Assembly: GCA_903897855.1 (NCBI GenBank)
Contig: CAIUDH010000014.1
Coordinates: 1-42,432 of the forward strand
Length of the DNA: 42,432 nucleotides
Source of the DNA: an uncultured Bacteroidota bacterium
GTDB lineage: Bacteria > Bacteroidota > Bacteroidia > UKL13-3
Reading direction: 5' to 3'
Shown: positions 24,122 to 31,551 of the stretch, piece by piece
Position numbering within the stretch: position 1 is the stretch's first letter
Layout: each line of letters starts with the position of its first letter
Made by a program: the position numbers and the translations under genes
The notes under the pieces: model-generated
The model's input: the letters and a program-made list of their open reading frames with translations, nothing else
Databases searched by the model: none
Told to the model about the DNA's origin: nothing

Positions 24122-25105
24122 ATGAAAATATTTATTACGGGCGCTACAGGAAGTATTGGTCAGCATTTGGTAAAGATGTTGCTTTTGAGAGGGCATACCA
24201 TTCATGCTTTGGTTCGCTCATTAAAGCCAGCCCAGCCACTCAACACTGATAATATAGTGCTCTTTGAAGGAGATATTATGAATAAAGACGATGTGAATAA
24301 AGCGATGCGTGGGTGCCAACAAGTGTATCATCTTGCTGCCTTTGCAAAAGTATGGGCTCGGAATACAGGTCTGTTTTATTCTATTAACGTGGAAGGAACA
24401 GTCAATGTGCTTGAAGCAGCTGTGAAAAACAATATCGAAAAGGTGGTGGTCACAAGTACGGCAGGCATTTTCGGTCCCTCCTTAAGCAGTATTATTACAG
24501 AGAAGAAAATACGCGAGATTGATTTATTTAATGAGTATGAAGGTTCGAAAATGGCGGCTGAATCACTCATAAAGGATTTTGTGAATCAATATAAATTAAA
24601 TATTGTAATTGTTTCTCCTTCGAGGGTGTATGGTCCTTTTCTTTTTGGTCCGCTATCTTCAACTACAATCTTAATTGATAAGTATGTTAATCATTCGTGG
24701 CGTATTTATCCGGGTACCGGAAAGGAGATTGGTAATTATGTGTACATTGAAGATGTGGCTTTAGGCCATATCCTGGCCATGGAGAAAGGCCAAATAGGGC
24801 ATACGTATTTATTAGGTGGCGAAAACCATGATTATGTTTCTTTTTATGCTGTTTTAGGGGAGGTTGCCAACATTAAGAGAAAGATGATACGTGTGCCGCT
24901 CTGGATGCAGTTGGCTATCGCGCGATGGCAGTTGTTTTTAGCAAACCAATTTGGGATAGAACCTAAAATAACACCGAAATGGGTTTCAAAAGGCAGGTAC
25001 AATTGGGAATTATCTAGCGAAAAAGCCATTCAAGAGTTAGGACTACCAGTGACCCCACTCAAGGAAGGCTTAATAAAGACCGTAGCTTATTTAAGAACCC
25101 TCTGA
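24122..25105 (+). CDS. Extended-SDR NAD(P)-dependent epimerase/reductase (copy 2)
   Basis: 327 aa from ATG 24122. An in-frame start at 24077 would overlap the preceding gene and add 15 residues ahead of the Rossmann strand. Signatures: G7-x2-G10-x2-G13 (TGATGSIG), a strand ending in STAGIFGPS with the catalytic Ser/Thr, and Y139-E-G-S-K143. It is closest in layout to dihydroflavonol-4-reductase-like or hopanoid-associated sugar epimerase-type enzymes (VRSLKP, YHLAAFAKVWA), so a sugar- or isoprenoid-linked substrate is possible. It is the last gene of the four-gene cluster; tRNA-Ser lies convergent downstream. Confidence 0.88.
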   Translation: MKIFITGATGSIGQHLVKMLLLRGHTIHALVRSLKPAQPLNTDNIVLFEGDIMNKDDVNKAMRGCQQVYHLAAFAKVWARNTGLFYSINVEGTVNVLEAAVKNNIEKVVVTSTAGIFGPSLSSIITEKKIREIDLFNEYEGSKMAAESLIKDFVNQYKLNIVIVSPSRVYGPFLFGPLSSTTILIDKYVNHSWRIYPGTGKEIGNYVYIEDVALGHILAMEKGQIGHTYLLGGENHDYVSFYAVLGEVANIKRKMIRVPLWMQLAIARWQLFLANQFGIEPKITPKWVSKGRYNWELSSEKAIQELGLPVTPLKEGLIKTVAYLRTL

Positions 25106-25181
25106 TTTGTTTATCGGGTAACACGCAAATAGTACTTTTCGGGATTGTTTAATTTCAAGTACATTATGGGGTGTCGAAAAG

Positions 25182-25226
25182 AAAATAAAAAGGGACAAAA
25201 ATCAAGTTTTGATATTTTGCCCCTTT
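25182..25226 (-). terminator. Rho-independent terminator of tRNA-Ser
   Basis: Read on the minus strand, AAAGGGGCAAAA pairs with the TTTT-TGTCCCTTT arm (12 bp, one G-U), then after a single bulged T, ATCAA pairs with TTGAT around a 3-base AAC loop. The hairpin occupies 25189-25226 and is followed by a T-rich tract (complement of 25182-25191). It begins 4 bases after the tRNA. Confidence 0.8.
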
Positions 25227-25229
25227 CAG

Positions 25230-25314
25230 CGGAGAGTGGGGGATTCGAACCCGCGGACCTGTAACAGTCAACAGTTTTCAAGACTGCCGCAATCGACCAC
25301 TCTGCCAACTCTCC
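25230..25314 (-). tRNA. tRNA-Ser(UGA)
   Basis: 85 nt on the minus strand. Acceptor arms GGAGAGT and ACTCTCC pair fully, with discriminator G. The anticodon loop CTTGAAA carries UGA. A long class II variable arm (about 14 nt, with GAC/GTC pairing) is present, as expected for tRNA-Ser. The T loop is TTCGAAT. CCA is not encoded (the 3' flank reads CT). Oddity: the T stem GCGGG/CCCCC has one C-C mismatch (positions 50-64). Confidence 0.95.
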
Positions 25315-25351
25315 GCTACAAAAGTACAAATTCAGAATGAATCTTAAAAGT

Positions 25352-25383
25352 TTTCATTCAAAAAAAATCTTAATGTATATTTG
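25352..25383 (+). promoter_or_regulatory. Candidate promoter for the WG-repeat gene
   Basis: TATATTTG (perfect TAnnTTTG) at 25376-25383 ends 11 bases before the ATG at 25394. TTTC at 25352-25355, 20 bases upstream of it, stands where TTTG is expected. This supports the ATG at 25394 rather than the longer in-frame start at 25337. Confidence 0.42.
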
Positions 25384-25393
25384 TATCCTCTCC

Positions 25394-26440
25394 ATGAAAA
25401 GATATTTTACTCTACAACTATTGCTATTGCTGCATTTATTGGTGTTGTCAAAGTCCCATTTTTTATTGCCCATCGTAAACGAGAACGGGAAATGGGGTTA
25501 TATAGATACCACTGGAGCACAAATTCTTCCCTATCAGTACGATTTAGCTTACCATTTTACCGATGGTAGGGCCTTGGTCGCAGTGACGGTAAACGGGGAG
25601 TATAAATATAGTTTTATCGACGTTAAGGGTAACCTCTATGGAAACTGGAACTATACCGATGCCGGGCCTTTTAGTAACGGTTATGCCTTAGTGCGCTTCT
25701 TCTCCGATCCACTCAATCTTTCCTGGGGTTTTATCGACACTAGTGCAACTCTTGCACGTCCTTTGAATTGCCTTGATGCACGTAGTTTTAGTTCTGGCTT
25801 TGCAGCCATAAACAAATTTAGTGGATGGGGTTTTGTGAATAAAAATTTTAAAGAAGTGATCGCTGCTCAATATTCGGTGGTTGGTTCTTTTAGTGAAGGC
25901 TTATGTGCTGTGGCCCAAGGCAAAGACACCCTGCAACGATGGGCCTATATTAATAGCCTGGGACTGCAGGTAATTCAGTTTAAATACATTTATGCCTCCG
26001 GGTTCAGTAATCATCTGGCAGCGGCATGCATAGAAGTGGAAGAAAAACAAATGCGAAAAACAATCAAACGTAAAAAGGTTGGTTATCTTGGAGGCAATGG
26101 CGACTTCATGATTCCTGCCATTTATGATGAAGCTTCCGATTTTAGTGAAGGACTGGCTAGAGTGAAAAAAGACAATTTTGAGTTTTTTATCGATGGTATG
26201 GGAGCAACCGTGATCTCCTTAGATTCGGGGGTTCATGCATCCAGCTTTCATCAGGGTTTCGCTGCCGTCAATGCACCCGATGGAAGGGCTTATTTTATTG
26301 ATACGCATGGCAATATTGCCTTCGACTATAATTTTGTGAGTCTTACCGATTTCAATAATGGATACGCTTTCTTTGTTAAACGCAATGGAATTCAAGGGTA
26401 TCTTGATTCTAAGGGTGTAATCATTTGGAAAAGCAGATAA
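25394..26440 (+). CDS. Secreted WG-repeat protein
   Basis: 348 aa. The start at ATG 25394 gives a signal peptide (KRYFTLQLLLLLHLLVLSKS). About seven WG-type (KWG-leptospira) repeats follow, each with a Trp/Gly-Tyr/Phe-Ile-(D/N) core and a (F/Y)SxGxAxV turn: KWGYIDTTG, YSFIDVKG, SWGFIDTSA, GWGFVNKN, RWAYINSLG, KVGYLGGNG, and later YFIDTHG and GYLDSKG. Such proteins form repeated beta structures and are usually periplasmic or surface-exposed; no enzymatic role is known to me. The gene heads a run of four co-directional genes with gaps of under 40 bases. Confidence 0.85.
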   Translation: MKRYFTLQLLLLLHLLVLSKSHFLLPIVNENGKWGYIDTTGAQILPYQYDLAYHFTDGRALVAVTVNGEYKYSFIDVKGNLYGNWNYTDAGPFSNGYALVRFFSDPLNLSWGFIDTSATLARPLNCLDARSFSSGFAAINKFSGWGFVNKNFKEVIAAQYSVVGSFSEGLCAVAQGKDTLQRWAYINSLGLQVIQFKYIYASGFSNHLAAACIEVEEKQMRKTIKRKKVGYLGGNGDFMIPAIYDEASDFSEGLARVKKDNFEFFIDGMGATVISLDSGVHASSFHQGFAAVNAPDGRAYFIDTHGNIAFDYNFVSLTDFNNGYAFFVKRNGIQGYLDSKGVIIWKSR

Positions 26441-26476
26441 GAAATTCAGGCAATCGTTTATCCCAATAATAAAATT

Positions 26477-27484
26477 ATGAGATATATTTTATCAATTATA
26501 ATCGTCCTATTCACGTTTCCTCAATGCAAGTATTTTAGTAAAAAAAATACGTATAGCAATTTGCCAGCCGATACGGCTCAATATTTAATGTGGTGCGATG
26601 CGCTGGAAGAAGATAGTAATAACTCAGAACTGCTCTTTAAAAGAGGAGGCTATTTAATGAGCAAGAAGTTCTTTCTAAGGGCTTTAGCCGACGCCAACCG
26701 GGCCTCATTATTAGATTCTACAAAATCGGAATATTTTCTTTTGCTTGGGGATGTATGCTTTGCTGTGAATAAAACAAAGATTGCCGTAACCGCCTACGAG
26801 CGGGCTGTAGCTATCGATAAGGATAATTATGCGGCATATCTAAAACTTGGTGAACTTTATTATATCGTAAAGGAACATGCGAAGTCGCTTCAAAATTATG
26901 AGGAAGCCATCCGTATTCAACCTTCCTGCGAGCCCTGTTACTTTTACAAAGGCTTAAATTTCAGAGAAATGACTTCGGTAAAGAATCATGTAGAACTGGC
27001 TATTGCGATGTTTCAGAAGACCATTGCCTTAAATCAAAACTACTTTGAAGCCTATATTCAGCTTGGTGAAATAAACGAAGGCCTGAATCCTAAAATTGCC
27101 TTGGAATATTTCAATGCAGCGGTGCGCCTCAGGCCCAACAGTGTGGAAGCCTTGTATCATCGGGCTTATCATTCGCAAATGCAAAACAATTTCGATAGCG
27201 CTGGAGCCGACTACAAGCGGATTCTCGACATCAACTCCAATTTTGTAAATGCTTATTTCAATGTCGCATTTATGCAGATGCAGCAGTCGAAATGGAAATC
27301 CGCTATTGATGGATTTATGCTGGTTACCAAAATGGATGATTCCAATGCAGGGGCTTGGTATAACCTCGGATTGTGTTATGAACAAATGAATGAAATTCAA
27401 AAAGCCCGTAATGCCTATAACGATTGTTTACGAAATGATCCCCAATATGCCAATGCGACAGTACGTTTGAAGGCAATTCATTAA
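26477..27484 (+). CDS. TPR-repeat lipoprotein
   Basis: 335 aa. The N-terminus MRYILSIIIVLFTFPQCKYF carries a lipobox-like FPQC (acceptor C17). The rest is a run of about eight tetratricopeptide repeats (residues 50-330), for example YFLLGDVCFAVNKTKIAVTAYERAVAID, AAYLKLGELYYIVKEHAKSL and AWYNLGLCYEQMNEIQKARNAY. TPR lipoproteins act as periplasmic scaffolds. It starts 36 bases after the WG gene and ends 38 bases before the first glycosyltransferase, so all may lie on one transcript. Confidence 0.85.
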   Translation: MRYILSIIIVLFTFPQCKYFSKKNTYSNLPADTAQYLMWCDALEEDSNNSELLFKRGGYLMSKKFFLRALADANRASLLDSTKSEYFLLLGDVCFAVNKTKIAVTAYERAVAIDKDNYAAYLKLGELYYIVKEHAKSLQNYEEAIRIQPSCEPCYFYKGLNFREMTSVKNHVELAIAMFQKTIALNQNYFEAYIQLGEINEGLNPKIALEYFNAAVRLRPNSVEALYHRAYHSQMQNNFDSAGADYKRILDINSNFVNAYFNVAFMQMQQSKWKSAIDGFMLVTKMDDSNAGAWYNLGLCYEQMNEIQKARNAYNDCLRNDPQYANATVRLKAIH

Positions 27485-27522
27485 AAAAAATTAGTTATTT
27501 GTGCTTTTTAAGCATTTTGAAA

Positions 27523-28605
27523 TTGAAAATAATATTTACTGTTACCAACGATCTCGTATACGACCAAAGAATGTATCGAATATGCAACTCATTGGCTCGT
27601 CATGGTTATGATATTGTGCTGGTTGGTAGAAGGCTAAAGAACAGTAAAGAACTCGGCCGTCGGCTCTATCAACAACATCGGTTAAGATGCCTGTTTAATA
27701 AAGGCAAATTGTTTTACCTCGAATATAATATCCGTTTGTTTTTCTACCTACTCTTTCACCCTTCTGATGTGATTTGTAGCATCGATTTGGATACCCTTCT
27801 GCCTGGCTTTACCGTGAGTAAGATAAAACGTTCGATATTGGTTTATGATGCCCATGAGTACTTTACTCAGGTGCCCGAAGTGATCCATAGAAAAGGTGTT
27901 CAGAAATTTTGGGAGACCATCGAATCGTATCTCCTGCCCAAAATCAGGAATGCTTACACCGTAAATAAGTCGATTGCCGATTTATTTCAAAAAAAGTATC
28001 ATCTTAAATTCGAGGTCATTTATAATGCCCCGGACTATATGGAGCAGGTTTTTGAAAACAATTTCTCCAAGCGGATTTTACTTTATCAAGGCGCCCTCAA
28101 TGCCTCCAGAGGTATTGAACAGCTCATTGAGGCCATGGTTCATATCGAGGCCGTGCTCTGGATCATTGGTGAAGGCGATCTCTCATTATCACTTCGAAAG
28201 CAGGTTGAAATGCTTGGGTTGGATAACAAAATTGTCTTCAAAGGGATGATTCCTCCAGCCGATTTGGCTGGTCTTACAAAACAGGCTACGGTGGGTATGA
28301 ATGTTTCAGAGAATGCTGGTTTAAGTTATTATTATTCTTTAAATAATAAATGTTTCGATTATATGCATGCTGCAATACCTGCTATCACGAACGATTTCCC
28401 TGAATACAAAGCGATTAACAACCGTTTTGAAATTTCTGTTTTGAGCAAATCAGAAGTGAATTTGCTGGTAAATGATATTAATAAGTTACTAAATGACGAA
28501 GAACTTTATAATAAATTGAAACAAAATTGCTTAATTGCATCAAAATATTATTGTTGGCAGAACGAAGAAAGTAAATTGTTGGATTTTTATGCCAAAGTAC
28601 GATAA
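27523..28605 (+). CDS. GT4-like glycosyltransferase
   Basis: 360 aa from TTG 27523 (KIIFTVTNDLVYDQRMYRI), which matches the usual beginning of this family. In-frame TTG codons at 27517 and 27499 are alternatives and no ATG is available. It is a GT-B fold enzyme: the N-terminal domain has the VTNDL-x-x-DQRM and VYDAHEYFTQVPEV elements, and the C-terminal donor-binding domain has LLYQGALNASRGIEQLI, WIIGEGD, VFKGMIPPADL and a SENAGLSYYYSLNNKCFDYM helix where the sugar nucleotide's phosphates usually bind. It probably transfers a sugar to a lipid- or polysaccharide-linked acceptor at the cytoplasmic face. It overlaps the next glycosyltransferase gene by 17 bases, suggesting translational coupling. 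Confidence 0.85.
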   Translation: MKIIFTVTNDLVYDQRMYRICNSLARHGYDIVLVGRRLKNSKELGRRLYQQHRLRCLFNKGKLFYLEYNIRLFFYLLFHPSDVICSIDLDTLLPGFTVSKIKRSILVYDAHEYFTQVPEVIHRKGVQKFWETIESYLLPKIRNAYTVNKSIADLFQKKYHLKFEVIYNAPDYMEQVFENNFSKRILLYQGALNASRGIEQLIEAMVHIEAVLWIIGEGDLSLSLRKQVEMLGLDNKIVFKGMIPPADLAGLTKQATVGMNVSENAGLSYYYSLNNKCFDYMHAAIPAITNDFPEYKAINNRFEISVLSKSEVNLLVNDINKLLNDEELYNKLKQNCLIASKYYCWQNEESKLLDFYAKVR

Positions 28606-29725
28606 GCAAATACATATCATCTCTTTTGATGTTCCTTTTCCTCCAAGTTACGGTGGGGTTATCGATGTATATTATAAAATTAAAGCTTTATTCGATTTGG
28701 GTATCGGCGTTCATCTTCACTGTTATAAGTATGGGAGGCTCGAAGCCAAGGAGCTGAATGAAATTTGCGCCAGCGTAAATTATTATAAACGCGAACGATT
28801 TAGCAACCCCTATATCGGAAGTGTGCCCTATATAGTACGTACCCGCAACACACGCAGATTATTGAGTAATTTGATGTTGGACAATTTCCCCATTTTGTTC
28901 GAAGGACTACATTCCTGCTGCCACCTCACCAATCCGGCACTCGAACCTCGGTTTAAAATGGTGCGTATGCACAATATCGAACATCATTATTATACCAACC
29001 TTGCTAAAGTAGAACGTAATATTGCCAAAAAGTATTTCTTCACCTTGGAAAGTAAGAGGTTAAGTAATTTTGAATTTACTTTAAAACATGCCAATTGTTT
29101 GCTCTCCATTTCGCCCAACGATAAAAAGTATTTGGAAGCCAAATTTGAAAATGTGGTCTATTTGCCTGCATTTCATCCGAATAAAACGGTTGAAACCAAA
29201 GTTGGCAAAGGGAATTTTGTTCTTTATCATGGCAATTTGGAAGTAGGAGAGAACGACGAGGCCGCCTTATACCTGGTAAATGAGGTATTCAGTAAAATAA
29301 AATTACCGTGTGTGATCGCCGGAAACAACCCTTCCCTTTTGTTAAAACAACTGGTAAGGAAGCATGCTAATATTACGCTGATAGAGAACACCACCATCGA
29401 CTCTATTCATGCCCTGATAAATGAAGCTCAGATTAATGTTTTACCCACTTTTCAGGCCACAGGAATTAAATTAAAATTAATTAACGCCCTTTTCTTAGGA
29501 CGGCATTGCGTTGTAAATTCTCCTATGATTGCCAACACGGGCCTACAAGACCTCTGTATCCTTGGAAATGATGCGCAGCATATGGTGGCCGCTATAGAGG
29601 ATGCCTTTGACAAAGAAATTACCGAGGCAGACATTGTCCGTCGTAAACAATTTTTCGGGATGCACTTTAATAATCTTGAGAGTGCTGAAAAAATTATTAC
29701 GCTTATTGAAACTAGAAAATATTAG
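28589..29725 (+). CDS. Glycosyltransferase (GT4-like, GT-B fold)
   Basis: 378 aa from ATG 28589, which overlaps the end of the preceding glycosyltransferase by 17 bases; an in-frame start at 28535 would overlap more. The N-terminus (HIISFDVPFPPSYGGVIDVYY) has the glycine-rich acceptor-domain loop of GT4 enzymes. The C-terminal domain shows FVLYHGNLEVGENDEAALYLV, CVIAGNNP and a late TGIKLKLINAL segment where an E-x7-E motif is usually found; here the first Glu appears replaced. The acceptor and donor are unknown. Together with its upstream partner it could add successive sugars to one acceptor (inference). Confidence 0.8.
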   Translation: MPKYDKQIHIISFDVPFPPSYGGVIDVYYKIKALFDLGIGVHLHCYKYGRLEAKELNEICASVNYYKRERFSNPYIGSVPYIVRTRNTRRLLSNLMLDNFPILFEGLHSCCHLTNPALEPRFKMVRMHNIEHHYYTNLAKVERNIAKKYFFTLESKRLSNFEFTLKHANCLLSISPNDKKYLEAKFENVVYLPAFHPNKTVETKVGKGNFVLYHGNLEVGENDEAALYLVNEVFSKIKLPCVIAGNNPSLLLKQLVRKHANITLIENTTIDSIHALINEAQINVLPTFQATGIKLKLINALFLGRHCVVNSPMIANTGLQDLCILGNDAQHMVAAIEDAFDKEITEADIVRRKQFFGMHFNNLESAEKIITLIETRKY

Positions 29726-29839
29726 TATAGGCGCTGCTTAGTAAAATAACACTTGATATAATTTGTAGATTGGGTAAGGTTGACCAAGCTAACTGACTGA
29801 ATTTTTTCATTTCAAAGCCACCAATTCCAATTACCTTCT

Positions 29840-30367
29840 TTAACTTTTTTCTCCTGAGAACTGATCGTGTTCATATTTAAACAAGACATTGAAGGTAGTT
29901 AGTGAACCATAGCAACGAGTGATGTACTGTTGTATATTTACTTTCTCTTGATCGTCGAGGTTGGTATTTGAATTGATACGTTGCTCGAGGGTACGCATTC
30001 GGTCGCGTATCATCACAATCTTATGAAAAAGCTGCTCTATGGGTATTTCTTTTGAAGCCAAGTTGCTTTCTCCCGGCTTTAAAATCATTTTACCTCCAAT
30101 CCATTTTTTACCCAAATCTACCATCTCAGGATAGTCACAGTATTTTTTGAAAATATGTGTCAGGGTGCGCTCCACATCAAATAGACTTACCATATCAGTA
30201 TCGGGTTCTACGGCATCAATGACTTCGAAATTAGCATCGTCCTTTTTATATTCTTTGGTGCCAAACTCGATGAAGGTGATTAAATACGTAAGTGGCTTTA
30301 CATTGATTACAACGCCATTACCATAATTGCTGTGTTTTACTCTACTTCCAATTCCTAGTGCTTCCAT
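29840..30367 (-). CDS. Conserved hypothetical protein with Tudor-like N-terminus
   Basis: 175 aa. The first 50 residues (GSRVKHSNYGNGVVINVKPLTYLITFIEFGTKEYK) resemble the small Tudor/SH3-like module seen at the C-termini of UvrD/PcrA helicases and in other nucleic-acid- or polymerase-binding proteins. The rest is helical (EQLFHKIVMIRDRMRTLEQRI) with a conserved-looking YITRCYGSLTTFNVLF stretch. I do not recognise a specific function. It starts 11 bases after the J-domain gene and is probably co-transcribed with it. Confidence 0.75.
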   Translation of the reverse strand: MEALGIGSRVKHSNYGNGVVINVKPLTYLITFIEFGTKEYKKDDANFEVIDAVEPDTDMVSLFDVERTLTHIFKKYCDYPEMVDLGKKWIGGKMILKPGESNLASKEIPIEQLFHKIVMIRDRMRTLEQRINSNTNLDDQEKVNIQQYITRCYGSLTTFNVLFKYEHDQFSGEKS

Positions 30368-30378
30368 TATATTATATA

Positions 30379-31293
30379 TTAATTATTGATTGATTCATCT
30401 GTAAAATAGTTCTCTTGGCTATTAATCCTATCGATGACCTCCTGAAAAACAGAGTCTTTATCGGTAAGTTTTATCTTAAATTGCATAATCCGTGGCTCTC
30501 GGGTCGAATATTTTATCAGAATTTTATACTTTAATTTGGCGATCGACTCCAATCCTGCAAATTTAAAATCTTTTTGATATGCTTCATTTCTCTCGTCAAA
30601 ATAAATGACACTCACCCAGTGTTCGTTTTGTTTTTGTTGGTTCTCCATAATCCTTGCTTCTGTAATGTTTGCGTAATATTTGAGATGAATTGACTTGCGC
30701 AAACAGCCGATGGCGAAGAAGGCAGGCATGGTAAAAAAAAACAACATTAAGAAATACGTTAGCGATCGACTTTCCGGATTAAAGGAAGTGCCTATCGTTC
30801 GCCACTGATTATACAAATTATTGATGAAAAAATAGGAGGCAACGATAAAAAGTAAAAAGGAAAATACCATAATCGCCATCTCGTAACCTTCATAGGTAGT
30901 GAACCAATTGTTAAAGATAATGAGTAATGACCATAGCATGGTTAGTAAAAGCACCGACTGTTTTAACCAAAATGGAGTAGAAGAGTCTCTTTCAACATTT
31001 TTATTAGTTTCAGGTTGCTCGGCATGGGTATAACGATGTCGCGTCCCATATTTTCGCGGGTCGGTGGGCTGAAATACTAAATTTCCTTTAACGAGTAGAC
31101 TGTACCAATTGCGTTTTATAGGGTCGCTGAGCACACTATAGGCTTCATTCACTTGCTTAAAATATTCTTCTGCGATGATGTTATTGGGGTTCACATCGGG
31201 GTGGTATTGTTTGGCCAATGCCCGATATGCCGATTTTATTTCATCGGTGGTGGCATCTTCTCGAATCCGTAATATTATATAGTAGTTAACCAA
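30379..31293 (-). CDS. Membrane-anchored J-domain protein
   Basis: 304 aa. Residues 1-70 form a J domain with the catalytic H31-P-D33 motif (KQYHPDVNP) and the usual helix III (YFKQVNEAYSVLSDPIKRNWY). After a polar linker, three hydrophobic segments near residues 108-132, 137-162 and 180-205 anchor it in the inner membrane, followed by a cytoplasmic or periplasmic beta-rich tail. It is much shorter than DnaJ and lacks the zinc-finger region, so it is a type C J-protein that would recruit DnaK to a membrane client. The client is unknown. It is first in a two-gene minus-strand operon. Confidence 0.85.
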   Translation of the reverse strand: MVNYYIILRIREDATTDEIKSAYRALAKQYHPDVNPNNIIAEEYFKQVNEAYSVLSDPIKRNWYSLLVKGNLVFQPTDPRKYGTRHRYTHAEQPETNKNVERDSSTPFWLKQSVLLLTMLWSLLIIFNNWFTTYEGYEMAIMVFSFLLFIVASYFFINNLYNQWRTIGTSFNPESRSLTYFLMLFFFTMPAFFAIGCLRKSIHLKYYANITEARIMENQQKQNEHWVSVIYFDERNEAYQKDFKFAGLESIAKLKYKILIKYSTREPRIMQFKIKLTDKDSVFQEVIDRINSQENYFTDESINN

Positions 31294-31410
31294 TTTATCC
31301 CTGCAAAGAAACTAAAATAATTTTTGGCACTGAAATTTAGAAAAAGCAATGAAGCCCAAGACCGACCAAAGAACATTGAATTCAGTTGAAACCTATTGGT
31401 TCACACGAAT

Positions 31411-31432
31411 GGGTGGCTGGGAATAGCCACCC
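31411..31432. repeat. Perfect 8-bp inverted repeat between divergent genes
   Basis: GGGTGGCT (31411-31418) and AGCCACCC (31425-31432) flank a 6-base loop. It is GC-rich in an otherwise AT-rich intergenic region and has no T-tract on either side, so it is not a classic terminator. It lies 118 bases from the J-domain start and 119 bases from the T9SS protein start. Confidence 0.6.
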
Positions 31433-31524
31433 TCTGCGCCAAACTTATTCACTTTAAATCCACAATCTATCATTTATCGACCCATTGAAGGTTGTACTTA
31501 ACAATTCCTTGATATCAAATACAT

Positions 31525-31532
31525 ACTTTTGC
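31525..31532 (+). promoter_or_regulatory. Candidate -7 box for the T9SS cargo gene
   Basis: TACTTTTG matches TAnnTTTG exactly, ending 20 bases before the ATG at 31552. No -33 TTTG is found at the usual spacing. Confidence 0.38.
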
Positions 31533-31551
31533 AACTCTAAAAAATGTAGTT

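Noticed and set aside
31411-31432. Hairpin as a terminator
   Set aside because: No T-tract follows on either strand and it lies between two divergent gene starts, where no transcript should end.
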